NCBI RefSeq assembly: GCF_021538895.1
Contig: NZ_JADDRL010000008.1
Span: 82,936-146,935, forward strand
DNA: 64,000 nucleotides
Source of the DNA: Streptomyces olivochromogenes
Lineage (GTDB): Bacteria > Actinomycetota > Actinomycetes > Streptomycetales > Streptomycetaceae
Direction of reading: 5' to 3'
The stretch's first letter is position 1; each line of letters begins with the position of its first letter. Of this stretch, positions 41,480 to 50,192 are shown one piece after another. The notes beneath the pieces were generated by a model. It made no database searches. It was not told where the DNA came from and saw only the letters and a program-made list of their open reading frames with translations. Both the position numbers and the translations under genes were made by a program.

Positions 41480-41499
41480 CAAATGGATCGGAGAACCCC

Positions 41500-41874
41500 A
41501 TGCCCGTAGTCCGCGCGTCCGAGGCCACGACCCACGAGATCCACGGCGCCCGCTTCGTCTCGTACGCCACTCCCCTCACCGGCAGCAAGGAACTGTGCGC
41601 CTGGCGCGGCGAGATCCCCGCGGGGACGAAGGCCCCCGCCCACACCGTCACCCGCGAGGAGGTCTTCCATCTGCTGATCGGCGAACTGCTGGTCGGTCTC
41701 GACGGCCGCACCGAGCGGATCACCGCCGGCGACACGGTGATCATCAACGCCGGCGCGACCGTCGCCTTCGAGAACCCCACCGACCACACCGCGATCTCCT
41801 GGGTCACCACCTCCGTCGGCCTGGAGGCGGAGCTGGCCGACGGCACCCGGATCGCGCCGCCGTGGGCCAACTGA
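41500..41874 (+). CDS. Small cupin-domain protein
   Basis: 124 aa. A single cupin beta-barrel: KELCAWRGEIPAGTKAPAH TVTREEVFHLLIGELLVGLDG contains the H-(x)n-E metal-site pattern (H at about 48, E and H near 53-57), and RITAGDTVIINAGATVAFENP is the second motif. Likely metal-binding, perhaps an enzyme or a sensor that quenches an aromatic or reactive compound. GGAGAA precedes ATG 41500. It should be derepressed when the divergent MarR protein binds its ligand. Confidence 0.9.
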   Translation: MPVVRASEATTHEIHGARFVSYATPLTGSKELCAWRGEIPAGTKAPAHTVTREEVFHLLIGELLVGLDGRTERITAGDTVIINAGATVAFENPTDHTAISWVTTSVGLEAELADGTRIAPPWAN

Positions 41875-41899
41875 CCGGCGGCCACGCCCTGCGGTGTTG

Positions 41900-42874
41900 T
41901 TACGCCGCCAGGCTCCCCGGCATCACCGCCCGCGGCCCGAACCTCGCTCGCGCGCGGTCCGCGACCTCCTCGATACGGCGGACCTTCTCGTCCACGGGAT
42001 CGAAGGTGAGCTGGTAGGAGGCCTGTTCGGCGGGGGCGAGCCCCTCGGCGCGCAGGGTCAGGGCGCGCACCCGGGCGCGCTGGAGGCCGAGCGCCTCGTA
42101 CATGTCGTACGCGGTCCCCGTCAGCGCCGCCGAGTGCGCGGTCGGCTCCTTGAGGGTGCGGCTGCGGGTCGTCGAGGAGCGGTCGGCGTAGCGCACGGTG
42201 AGGGTCAGGGTGCGGCAGACCTTCTCCACCGCGCGCAGCCGGGCGCCCAGTTCCTCGGCGGCCGAGAGCAGGGCGCGGCGGTGCCGGTCCGGGTCCAGCT
42301 CGTCCAATGGGAAGGGGCGTTCGGCGGTGAGAGAGCGAGAGACCGCGTTCGGGACCACCCGGCCGCGGTCGATGCCGCTCGCCCGCTCGTGCAGTTCGCG
42401 GCCCGCCTTCGCGCCGACCAGGCGCTGGAGTGTGGACGGCGGCGCGGCCGCGACCCGGCCCACGGTGTCGAGGCCGTACTCGCACAGGGTGCGGGCGGTG
42501 GCCGTGCCGACGCCGGGCAGCGTGGCCACGGGCCGGTCCGCGAGGAACGCGGCGATGGCGTCCGGGGCCTCGGGCACCGCACACGTCACCCCGGGCCGCG
42601 CGTCGCGCAGCGCCATGCGGGCCAGCATCGGGCCCGGACCGGCGCCGATCACGCAGTCGACGCCGTACAGCGCGAGGGCGCGGACCCGGAGCACCGCCGC
42701 CAGCTCGACGGCGGTGCGGCCGAAGTAGCGCTCGGCGCCGCGCAGATCGGCCAGCGCTCCGTCCGGGGGCAGCGCCTCGACGACCGGGGTGAACTCCTCC
42801 AGGAGCCCGAGCAGCCCCGGCAGGGCGGCCTCGTACATCGGCGGCAGCTGGAAACGTACGCAGAGGATGGTCAT
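41900..42874 (-). CDS. Y-family polymerase-like protein (ImuB-like), catalytically degenerate
   Basis: 324 aa from ATG 42874, which overlaps the dnaE2 stop (ATGA). The finger/palm and HhH regions of the Y-family are present (VATLPGVGTATARTLCEYGL, then GRVAAAPPSTLQRLVGAKAG, and the little-finger segment RALLSAAEELGARLRAVEK). But the acidic active-site positions are not there: the usual DxD is MTILCVRFQLPP and the SxDE position reads LPPDGALADLRG. This is the ImuB condition: a clamp-binding adaptor, not a polymerase. It is shorter than ImuB (about 500 aa), lacking a long C-terminal extension. No imuA' gene is next to it. Confidence 0.85.
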   Translation of the reverse strand: MTILCVRFQLPPMYEAALPGLLGLLEEFTPVVEALPPDGALADLRGAERYFGRTAVELAAVLRVRALALYGVDCVIGAGPGPMLARMALRDARPGVTCAVPEAPDAIAAFLADRPVATLPGVGTATARTLCEYGLDTVGRVAAAPPSTLQRLVGAKAGRELHERASGIDRGRVVPNAVSRSLTAERPFPLDELDPDRHRRALLSAAEELGARLRAVEKVCRTLTLTVRYADRSSTTRSRTLKEPTAHSAALTGTAYDMYEALGLQRARVRALTLRAEGLAPAEQASYQLTFDPVDEKVRRIEEVADRARARFGPRAVMPGSLAA

Positions 42875-45800
42875 CCCGCACTCCCCGGACTCTGGTGCCA
42901 CAACTTCCGTACCTGTGAAGGCTCTTGACCCGCGGGCCGCAGATCGGCCCAGGGGTGCAGTTCGTATCCGGTGGACAGGTGGATGCGTCGGCCGTGCGTC
43001 GGGTCCTCGCCCGCCTCCGGCACGGACACGGGTTCCGCGAGCCGGGCCGCGACCTCGTCCAGGCCTCCCTCGGCGCGCAGTTCGACGAGTTCGGCGAGGT
43101 TCCAGGCGGCGGCGCCCACCACGCTCAGGCTGCGCGGGCCGCGCCGCTGCACGACTCCGCGCACCAGCAGCAGCCAGGAGTGGAAGACGGTGTGCGCGCA
43201 GGCGTCGTGGGAGTCGTCGAAGAAGGCGAGGTCGACCAGGCCCGTGCCGTCGTCGAGGGTGGTGAAGATGACCCGCTTGCCGGAGCGGATCGGCGGGGTC
43301 TGGGTGGCCGCCTTGGCGCCCGCGACCAGCACCTGCTCGCCGTGCCGGGCCTCGCGCAGCCGGCGGGCCGACACCACGCCCAGCTCGTCGAGGAATCCGC
43401 GGTGGTCGTCCATCAGGTTGCGCGAGGCGTCCATGGACAGCACGCCCAGCTCGGCGCTGAGCTTCTCGGCGGCGGACAGGTCCGGCAGCCCGGCCGGTGC
43501 CGTCTTCCGCCCGCCCGCCAGCGGGAGTTGGCCGCCGCCCGCGCCCCGGGCGCCCCGGTGCAGCTCGGTGAGGTGCAGTTGCAGATCACGGCGGTTGGCG
43601 CCGAAGGCGTCCAGCGCGCCGACCTGCGCCAGGCGCTGCGCCAGCGGGCGGCTCGGGCGGGCCCGCTCCCAGAAGTCCAGCAGGGAGGCGTACGGCTGTC
43701 CGTCCGCGATCCGCCGCGCCTCGGCCTCGCTGATGCCGTACACGTCGGAGAGGGCCAGGCGAAGCCCCCAGACACCCGGCGACTCAGACTCGGACACCAG
43801 TTCGATACGGTGGGCGACCGCCGACCGGTTCACGTCCAACGGCAGGATCGGCACCCCGCGCCGCCGCGCGTCCGCCAGCAGCAGCCGCTTCGGGTACATC
43901 CCGGGGTCGTGGGTGAGCAGCCCGGCGTAGAAGGCGGCCGGGTGGTGCGCCTTCAGCCAGGCCGACTGGTACGTCGGTACGGCGAAGGCGACCGCGTGCG
44001 CCTTGCAGAAGCCGTACGAGCCGAAGGCCTCGATGATCTCCCAGGTCCGCTGAATCGTTTCCGCGTCGTATCCGTTCGCCGCCGCGTGCTGGGCGAACCA
44101 GACCTTGATCCGCCCCTGCGACTCCGGGTCGGACAGCCCGCGCCGCACCCGGTCGGCCTCGCCCCGACCGCAGCCGGTCATGATGGCGACGATGTCGATG
44201 ATCTGCTCGTGGAAGACGACGACCCCGTAGGTGTCCCGCAGCGGTTCCTCCAGGTCCGGGTGCGGATAGCGCACCGGCGCCCGCCCGTGCCGTGCCTCGA
44301 TGAACGGCCGCACCATGTCGGCGGCGACCGGACCGGGCCGGAAGAGGGAGATGTCGACGACCAGGTCGTGGAAGGTGGCCGGCTGCAGGCGGCCCACCAG
44401 GTCGCGCTGCCCCGGCGACTCGATCTGGAAGCAGCCCAGCGTCTCGGCGGAGCGGATGAGCCGGTACGTCGCCGGGTCGCCCGGCGCCACCGCGTCCAGG
44501 TCGATCCGCTCCCCCGTGGCCCGTGCCAGCTCGGCGACCGCGTGGGCCATCGCCGACTGCATCCGCACGCCCAGCACGTCGAGCTTGAGCAGCCCGAGGT
44601 CCTCCACGTCCTCCTTGTCGAACTGCGACATGGGGAACCCCTCGCCGCTGGTCGGCACGACCGGCGTACGGGACAGGAGGGAGGCGTCGGAGAGGAGCAC
44701 CCCGCACGGGTGCATGGCGATGCCGCGCGGGAGGGCGTCGAGCGACTCGACCAGTTCCCAGAGCCGCCCATGCCGTTCCCCCTCCTGCCGCAACTCCCCC
44801 GCCAGTCGCCTGAGTTCGGGCAGTTCCTCCAGCGCCGCGCGGGCGTCGCGGGCGCGGATGTGCGGGAAGGACTTGGCGATGCGGTCGATGTCGGCGGGGT
44901 CCATGGACAGGGCCGCGCCGACGTCGCGGATCGCGTGGCGGACCCGGTACGTCTCCGGCATCGCGACCGTCGCGACCCGCTCGGTGCCGAACCGGTCGAT
45001 GATCGCGCGGTAGACCTCCAGGCGGCGCGCGGACTCCACGTCGATGTCGATGTCGGGCAGCACGACCCGCTCCTTGGACAGGAAGCGCTCCATCAGCAGC
45101 CCGTGCTCGACCGGGTCGGCGTGCGCGATGCCGAGGAGGTGGTTGACGAGGGAGCCGGCGCCGGAGCCGCGCGCGGCGACCCGGATGCCCATCCTCCGTA
45201 CGTCGTCGACCACTTGGGCGACGGTCAGGAAGTAGGAGGCGAAGCCGTGGTGGGCGATGATGTCCAGTTCCCGGTGCGCGCGCTCCCAGTACGCGCGGCG
45301 GTCGGCGTAGCCGCGGAGCACCATGCCCGCCGCCGCCCGTGAGGCCAGCGCCCGCTGGGCGGTGCGGCGGCCGGCGCCGACGAGGTGCGGTTCGGGGAAG
45401 TGGACGGTACCGATGCCGAGGTCGTCCTCGGGGTCGACCAGGCACTCCGCGGCCGTCGCCCGGGTCTGCTCCAGCAGGCGGTGGGCGGTGTCGCGCCGGT
45501 AGCCCGCGGCCTCCACGATCCGCTCGGCCGCCCGGAGCATGGTGTCCGCGTCCTTGAGCCAGGCCTCGCCGGAGTCCAGTTCCTTGGCGGGGTCGATCGG
45601 GACCAGGCGGCGGGCGGCGTCCAGGACGTCGGCGACCGGGCCCTGACCGGGGTCGGCATAGCGGACGGCGTTGCTGAGCACCGGCCGGACGCGCTGTTCG
45701 GCGGCGAAGCCGACGGTGCGGGCGGCCAGCCGCAGGGAGCCGGGGCCGGCGCCCTCGCGGCCGTGCCAGACGACCTCCAGGCGCAGGGCGTCGCCGTAGG

Positions 45801-46365
45801 TCTCGCGCCAGGGGGCGAGGAGCTTCGCCGCGCGGTCCGGGCGGCCGGCGGCCAGCGCGCGGCCGACGTCGGAGCCGGGGCCGAGCAGCACGGTCAGGCC
45901 GTCGGCGTGGTTGTCGGACCAGGACAGCAGCGGGGTGTCCGCGGACGGGGGTCCCCCCTGTTCGAGCGAGGCCGGGAGCTTGGGGGCGTGGGCGGCGGTG
46001 ACCAGGCGGCACAGGTCGGCCCAGCCGCGGGCGCCGTCCCGGGCGAGGAAGGTCACCCGGGGTGTCGACTCGTCGATGAAGGCACCGCCGCGTACGGGGG
46101 TGCGGCGCCTTTCCCGTCGTACGGACTCGTCGTCCCGCGCCCGCGCGGACCCCGCCACCGCCAGTTCGACGCCGAACAGTGGGCGGACGCCCGCCTTCGC
46201 GCAGGCCTTGGTGAAGCGGACCGCGCCGGCGAGGGTGTCACGGTCGGTGAGGGCGAGGGCGTCCATGCCCCGCTCAAAGGCGCGCTCGGCCAGCCGCTCC
46301 GGGTGCGAGGCGCCGTACCGCAGGGAGAACCCGGAGACGGTGTGCAGATGCGTGAAGCCCGGCAC
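42871..46365 (-). CDS. dnaE2: Error-prone DNA polymerase III alpha subunit
   Basis: 1164 aa from GTG 46365. N-terminal PHP domain (FTHLHTVSGFSLRYGASHPE RLAERAFERGMDALALTDRD). Palm acidic residues lie in VVLPDIDIDVESARRLEVYR; further catalytic-region sequence EDLGLLKLDVLGVRMQSAMA and GVVVFHEQIIDIVAIMTGCG. The OB-fold near the C-terminus (GKRVIFTTLDDGTGLVDLAF) ends with HPWADLRPAGQEPSQV. The PHP proofreading motifs look partly degenerate. GGGAGGTGCGT precedes the GTG; a GTG at 46380 is the alternative. A LexA-type box lies 37-50 bp upstream, so it is SOS-induced. It forms a coupled operon with the ImuB-like gene. Confidence 0.95.
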   Translation of the reverse strand: MPGFTHLHTVSGFSLRYGASHPERLAERAFERGMDALALTDRDTLAGAVRFTKACAKAGVRPLFGVELAVAGSARARDDESVRRERRRTPVRGGAFIDESTPRVTFLARDGARGWADLCRLVTAAHAPKLPASLEQGGPPSADTPLLSWSDNHADGLTVLLGPGSDVGRALAAGRPDRAAKLLAPWRETYGDALRLEVVWHGREGAGPGSLRLAARTVGFAAEQRVRPVLSNAVRYADPGQGPVADVLDAARRLVPIDPAKELDSGEAWLKDADTMLRAAERIVEAAGYRRDTAHRLLEQTRATAAECLVDPEDDLGIGTVHFPEPHLVGAGRRTAQRALASRAAAGMVLRGYADRRAYWERAHRELDIIAHHGFASYFLTVAQVVDDVRRMGIRVAARGSGAGSLVNHLLGIAHADPVEHGLLMERFLSKERVVLPDIDIDVESARRLEVYRAIIDRFGTERVATVAMPETYRVRHAIRDVGAALSMDPADIDRIAKSFPHIRARDARAALEELPELRRLAGELRQEGERHGRLWELVESLDALPRGIAMHPCGVLLSDASLLSRTPVVPTSGEGFPMSQFDKEDVEDLGLLKLDVLGVRMQSAMAHAVAELARATGERIDLDAVAPGDPATYRLIRSAETLGCFQIESPGQRDLVGRLQPATFHDLVVDISLFRPGPVAADMVRPFIEARHGRAPVRYPHPDLEEPLRDTYGVVVFHEQIIDIVAIMTGCGRGEADRVRRGLSDPESQGRIKVWFAQHAAANGYDAETIQRTWEIIEAFGSYGFCKAHAVAFAVPTYQSAWLKAHHPAAFYAGLLTHDPGMYPKRLLLADARRRGVPILPLDVNRSAVAHRIELVSESESPGVWGLRLALSDVYGISEAEARRIADGQPYASLLDFWERARPSRPLAQRLAQVGALDAFGANRRDLQLHLTELHRGARGAGGGQLPLAGGRKTAPAGLPDLSAAEKLSAELGVLSMDASRNLMDDHRGFLDELGVVSARRLREARHGEQVLVAGAKAATQTPPIRSGKRVIFTTLDDGTGLVDLAFFDDSHDACAHTVFHSWLLLVRGVVQRRGPRSLSVVGAAAWNLAELVELRAEGGLDEVAARLAEPVSVPEAGEDPTHGRRIHLSTGYELHPWADLRPAGQEPSQVRKLWHQSPGSAG

Positions 46366-46401
46366 ACGCACCTCCCGCACTCATGAGTCCCGACCGACTC
46401 T

Positions 46402-46415
46402 CGAACATCTGTTCC
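46402..46415. promoter_or_regulatory. LexA (SOS) box of the dnaE2 operon
   Basis: CGAACATCTGTTCC, matching the actinobacterial SOS consensus CGAACRNRYGTTYC at all but one base. A weaker partner, CGAACAAGCGTGCG, lies at 46446-46459. Both sit upstream of the minus-strand dnaE2 start at 46365. Confidence 0.8.
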
Positions 46416-46537
46416 CTACTCGACCACCCACCATACCCTTATTCTCGAACAAGCGTGCGACATCCGTGGGAGCGTGTCCCACCTGCGCAAACGCTCCACC
46501 ACGACACGACGAAACGGCCGCCACCCGGGCACATGCG

Positions 46538-46573
46538 AAGGTCCCGCCCCTCGCGCGCGAGGGGCGGGACCTT
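46538..46573. terminator. Strong intrinsic-type hairpin after the S1 protease gene
   Basis: Perfect 16-bp arms AAGGTCCCGCCCCTCG (46538-46553) and CGAGGGGCGGGACCTT (46558-46573) with a 4-base loop. It is 28 bp beyond the protease stop and also protects the dnaE2 promoter from read-through. Confidence 0.85.
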
Positions 46574-46601
46574 CTGGAGCCAGGTGGTACTTACGGGCGG
46601 G

Positions 46602-47681
46602 TCAGCCGATCTGGCTGCCCGTCGCCGACAGCGCCTCCGTCACCGGCTGGAAGAAGGTCTCCCCGCCGGAGGTGCAGTCGCCGCTGCCGCCGGACGTCAG
46701 CCCGATCGCGTTGCTGCCCGAGAAGAGCGAGCCGCCGCTGTCACCGGGCTCGGCGCACACGTCGGTCTGGATGAGACCGCTGACCGTGCCCTCGGAGTAG
46801 TTCACGGTGGCGTTCAGGCCGGTGACCTTGCCGTCGTGCACATGGGTCGTCGAGCCGCTCCGGGTGACCTGCATGCCGACGGTGGCCTCGGCCGCGCCCG
46901 TGATCTTCTGGGTGGAGCCGTTGTAGAGGTCGACCTCGCTCGGGTGCTCGGTGTCCGAGGTGTACTTGACCAGACCGAAGTCGTCGCCCGGGAAGCTGGA
47001 CTTCTCGTTCTTCCCGATCTCCTTGCCGGACGAGTCCGACCAGGTGGAGATGGACGCGGTGCAGTGCCCCGCGGTCAGGAAGTACGGCTGCCCGTCCTTG
47101 ACCACGTTGAAGCCGAGCGAGCAGCGCCCGCCCGAGCCGGTGATCGCGTCGCCGCCCGCCACGAAGGGCTTGAACTCACCCTTCGAGCGCTGGAGTTCGG
47201 CGGTGCCGCCGAGCCCGTCGACCACCTTGCCGAGCTTGGTCCACTCGGCCGCGGAGACGGTTCTGTCGGCGGTGACGACGACCTTGTTGGTGACCGGATC
47301 GGTCGCCCACGAGGTGCCGGGGATGGTCGCGTCCCGCGTCAGCTCCGTCCGGGCGCCGTCGAGTTCGGCGAGGGAGTTCGCGACGATCCGGGCCTTGGCG
47401 CCGGCCTCCTCGACCGTCTTGGCGGCGGCCTCGTCGACCACGTTGACGACGAGGTTCTTCGTCTTCGCGTCGTAGTAGGTGCCCGCCGCGTCCGTGCCGA
47501 GGTCCGGGACGAGGGTGGAGGCGAGCTTTCCGGCCGCCGGGGCCGAGAGGATGTCCGGCGTGGGGCTCTTCGGGGTCTCGCTGGCGTTCGCACTCTGCAA
47601 GGTGACTCCCGCTGCGACCAGTGCGACGACTCCCGCACCCGCCAGGGCGGCCCGCCGCCTGGGTATGCGTCGGTGGTTCAA
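46602..47681 (-). CDS. Secreted S1E family serine protease (streptogrisin/alpha-lytic type) with propeptide
   Basis: 359 aa from TTG 47681 (AGGAGGACGTGAG upstream). Signal peptide ([19 protein letters not shown]), Pro_Al_protease-type propeptide (about 40-165: [38 protein letters not shown]), then the chymotrypsin-fold mature enzyme. Triad: His in FLTAGHC, Asp in [10 protein letters not shown]315 in [12 protein letters not shown]. The mature N-terminus is near FVAGGDAIT. Specificity pocket [21 protein letters not shown] is as in streptogrisins. A second paralogue lies 1.2 kb away with an SPFH gene between. Confidence 0.95.
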   Translation of the reverse strand: MNHRRIPRRRAALAGAGVVALVAAGVTLQSANASETPKSPTPDILSAPAAGKLASTLVPDLGTDAAGTYYDAKTKNLVVNVVDEAAAKTVEEAGAKARIVANSLAELDGARTELTRDATIPGTSWATDPVTNKVVVTADRTVSAAEWTKLGKVVDGLGGTAELQRSKGEFKPFVAGGDAITGSGGRCSLGFNVVKDGQPYFLTAGHCTASISTWSDSSGKEIGKNEKSSFPGDDFGLVKYTSDTEHPSEVDLYNGSTQKITGAAEATVGMQVTRSGSTTHVHDGKVTGLNATVNYSEGTVSGLIQTDVCAEPGDSGGSLFSGSNAIGLTSGGSGDCTSGGETFFQPVTEALSATGSQIG

Positions 47682-47912
47682 CTCACGTCCTCCTGTGGGG
47701 GGTCGGTCCGGGAGATTGTGGGGATCCCACGAACCGGAAGGCAGTTGACGTGCGCCTACTATTCCGAGGCCCACAGGGAGCACACAAGGTCGACTTCAGG
47801 ACGCGCGTACGGGGTTGCCGCGCGCCCCCTTCCCCCTTGACCGCGAACGGTCACCCCAGGAAATTCGCACTGCAAACACTACGTGCGAGTAACCCTTGGC
47901 GGACAGTGACGT

Positions 47913-48716
47913 CTAGGCCTGTCCTGAATCCGACCCTCCGGATGCCGGGGGCAAGGGCTGCTGCGCCCTTTCCAGGAACCTCAGCAGCTCCACCGGGAAG
48001 GGCAGCACCAGCGTGGAGTTCTTCTCGGCCGCCACCGCCACCACCGTCTGCAGCAGCCGCAGTTGCAGCGCGGCGGGCGTGTCCGCCATCTGCTGGGCCG
48101 CCTCCGCCAGCTTCCTCGAGGCCTGCAGCTCGGCGTCCGCGTTGATGACGCGGGCCCGGCGCTCGCGGTCGGCCTCGGCCTGCCGGGCCATGGACCGCTT
48201 CATGGTCTCGGGCAGGGACACGTCCTTGATCTCGACGCGGTCGATGGTGACGCCCCACTCCACGGCCGGGCTGTCGATCATCAACTCCAGGCCCTGGTTG
48301 AGCTTTTCGCGGCTGGACAGCAGGTCGTCCAGCTCGCTCTTGCCGATGATGGACCTGAGCGAGGTCTGCGCCATCTGCGAGACCGCGAACCGGTAGTCCT
48401 CGACCCGGACGACCGCCTCGGCCGGACCGGTCACCTTGAAGTAGACGACCGCGTCCACGCGTACGGTCACATTGTCGCGGGTGATGCCCTCCTGGGCGGG
48501 CACCGGCATCGTCACAACCTGCATGTTGACCTTCTGGAGCCGGTCAACGAACGGGACGATCATGGTGAACCCCGGCCCGCGGACCTGCGGGCGGAGTCTG
48601 CCGAGCCGGAACACCACGCCCCGCTCGTACTGTTTGACGACCCGCGCCGCCGCCGTCACGTACACCGCTCCGGCGGACACGAGGACCGCTCCCGCCGCCA
48701 CCAGCTCCTCGACCAT
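47913..48716 (-). CDS. SPFH/band 7 (slipin-type) membrane scaffold protein
   Basis: 267 aa from ATG 48716. One N-terminal membrane helix (LVAAGAVLVSAGAVYVTAAA), then the band 7 domain (VVKQYERGVVFRLGRLRPQV RGPGFTMIVPFVDRLQKVNM) and the coiled-coil flotillin-like part (residues 185-240: ERRARVINADAELQASRKLA EAAQQMADTP). Slipins organise membrane microdomains and often pair with membrane proteases (NfeD), but no nfeD gene is adjacent here. It lies between the two secreted-protease genes, which may be co-regulated or merely adjacent. Confidence 0.93.
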   Translation of the reverse strand: MVEELVAAGAVLVSAGAVYVTAAARVVKQYERGVVFRLGRLRPQVRGPGFTMIVPFVDRLQKVNMQVVTMPVPAQEGITRDNVTVRVDAVVYFKVTGPAEAVVRVEDYRFAVSQMAQTSLRSIIGKSELDDLLSSREKLNQGLELMIDSPAVEWGVTIDRVEIKDVSLPETMKRSMARQAEADRERRARVINADAELQASRKLAEAAQQMADTPAALQLRLLQTVVAVAAEKNSTLVLPFPVELLRFLERAQQPLPPASGGSDSGQA

Positions 48717-48803
48717 GCCGGCCCCCAGGGGTCCGAAGTGGGAGTGTTCAGGAGAGCACTTCCTGTACTTCGAAGGTAACTCCGTCACCCGGACAAGAGG
48801 GAG

Positions 48804-48830
48804 CCCCCGCACGCCGGTTGCGTGCGGGGG
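48804..48830. terminator. Hairpin terminator after the streptogrisin-like gene
   Basis: Arms CCCCCGCACGC (48804-48814) and GCGTGCGGGGG (48820-48830) with the loop CGGTT, 28 bp beyond the stop at 48859. Confidence 0.8.
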
Positions 48831-48858
48831 TTCGTACGGGACCGGACCGGTTGAGGCG

Positions 48859-49758
48859 TCAGCCGACGCTCACGCCGTAGTAGCTCAGCGCCTCGGTGAC
48901 CGGCTGGAAGAAGGTCGTACCGCCGGAGCTGCAGTTGCCGCTGCCGCCCGAAGTCAGACCGTAGGCGGTGGAACCGCCGTAGAGCGGACCGCCGCTGTCG
49001 CCGCCCTCGGCGCAGACCGTGGTCTGGATCATGCCGTAGACGACGTCACCGCCCCCGTAGTTGACGGTGGCGTTCAGCGCGGTGACCCGGCCGCTGTGGG
49101 TGCCGGTGGTGGAGCCGCGACGGTAGACCGTCGTGCCCACGCTCGGCGTGGCCGCGCGGGTGATGGTCTGGCTGCCGACCGCGCTCGGGTGGGCGATCGA
49201 GGAGTTGGTGTAGCGCACCAGCGCGAAGTCGTTCGTCGGGAAGCTGTAGCTGACGTTCGTACCCAGCACCGTGCTGTGGGAGGAGTTGCTGTACCAGGTG
49301 GAGGCGACCTCACCGCAGTGACCGGCGGTCAGGAAGTAGTACGTGTTCCCGCTGTGCACGTTGAAGCCGAGCGAGCAGCGGTAGGCACCGCCGTAGATGG
49401 CGTCGCCGCCGGTGATCAGCTTCTTGAACGTGCCGGGGGTGTGCTTGATGGTGAGAGCCCCGAAGTCGGCGCCGGCCTGGCGCTTGATCCGGGCGATCTC
49501 GGCCTTGGAGACCGTGCTGTCGACGGTGACGACGACGCGGTTGGTCCTGCTGTCCACCGCCCAGGCCGTGCCGGGTATGTCGGCCTTGAGGACGGAGGCG
49601 CTCGCCTTGGTGAGCTGGGTGGCGCTGAACGTCGGGGAGTCGCTCGCGCTCGCGGTGGGGGCGGCGAACGCGGCCGCGGCCACGAATCCGGAGACCAGGG
49701 CGATGAGCCGGGTCCGTCTCGCGATGCCGCTGTGGGGAGTGGTGCGCTTGATCCTCAC
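48859..49758 (-). CDS. Secreted streptogrisin-type serine protease with propeptide
   Basis: 299 aa from GTG 49758 (GGGAGGG upstream). Signal peptide ([20 protein letters not shown]), propeptide to about residue 113, mature enzyme from [20 protein letters not shown], very like SGPB/SGPA of S. griseus (mature length about 185). Triad: His in [12 protein letters not shown], Asp in [10 protein letters not shown]255 in [14 protein letters not shown]. Six Cys fit disulfides around YRCSLG, AGHCGE, TVCAEG and GNCSSG. Paralogue of the protease at 46602-47681; this one has a shorter propeptide. Confidence 0.95.
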   Translation of the reverse strand: MRIKRTTPHSGIARRTRLIALVSGFVAAAAFAAPTASASDSPTFSATQLTKASASVLKADIPGTAWAVDSRTNRVVVTVDSTVSKAEIARIKRQAGADFGALTIKHTPGTFKKLITGGDAIYGGAYRCSLGFNVHSGNTYYFLTAGHCGEVASTWYSNSSHSTVLGTNVSYSFPTNDFALVRYTNSSIAHPSAVGSQTITRAATPSVGTTVYRRGSTTGTHSGRVTALNATVNYGGGDVVYGMIQTTVCAEGGDSGGPLYGGSTAYGLTSGGSGNCSSGGTTFFQPVTEALSYYGVSVG

Positions 49759-50192
49759 TTTTCGTTCCCTCCCAGGGGAAGTCGGGGGCCCGCGTGGGGT
49801 CGGGGCCCGTGAGGCGCAGCCGGAGGCCGGTTCGTCCGGGTTCCGGACAAGCCGTGCCCCTGACAAGCGCTGAGGGGGAGTATTCGGCCGTACGACCAAC
49901 GTCCGCAAGGGCGTCTTTCGGCCGTGCAGCGTTCAACTGCCTTGGGGGCTACGCGCGTTGATCTTCCCCGCTCCCCCGCGCCGGAGCGGCCGGCCCGGCG
50001 CGGGGTGCGGGTGCCGTCGCACGGCATGACATCGATGCCATGAGGTGCCCCGGACGCCGGCCCGGAGTCCGCCGCGCGCCAAAGCTCCCCGCGGCGGACT
50101 CCCCGTCGGCCGACCAGCCCCCGGGGATGTCCGGAAGTCGCCCCTCCGGATGATCCCCCGAGGCGCACGAGGCCGCTGGGACGACCGGCCTG
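49759..50192. other. 434-bp intergenic stretch
   Basis: No gene supported. It contains the protease promoter region, a 9-base repeat TTCGGCCGT near 49884 and 49918, and a terminator-like hairpin at 50066-50100 downstream of the DUF5685 gene. GGCAT/ATGCC arms at 50021-50042 form a weak palindrome. Long frames through it overlap several ways and look like chance opens. Confidence 0.6.
50066..50100. terminator. Hairpin downstream of the DUF5685 gene
   Basis: Perfect 11-bp arms AGTCCGCCGCG (50066-50076) and CGCGGCGGACT (50090-50100) with a 13-base loop, 93 bp beyond the stop. Confidence 0.6.

Noticed and set aside
42925..45342. 805-codon plus-strand ORF opposite dnaE2
   Set aside because: Antisense shadow of dnaE2.
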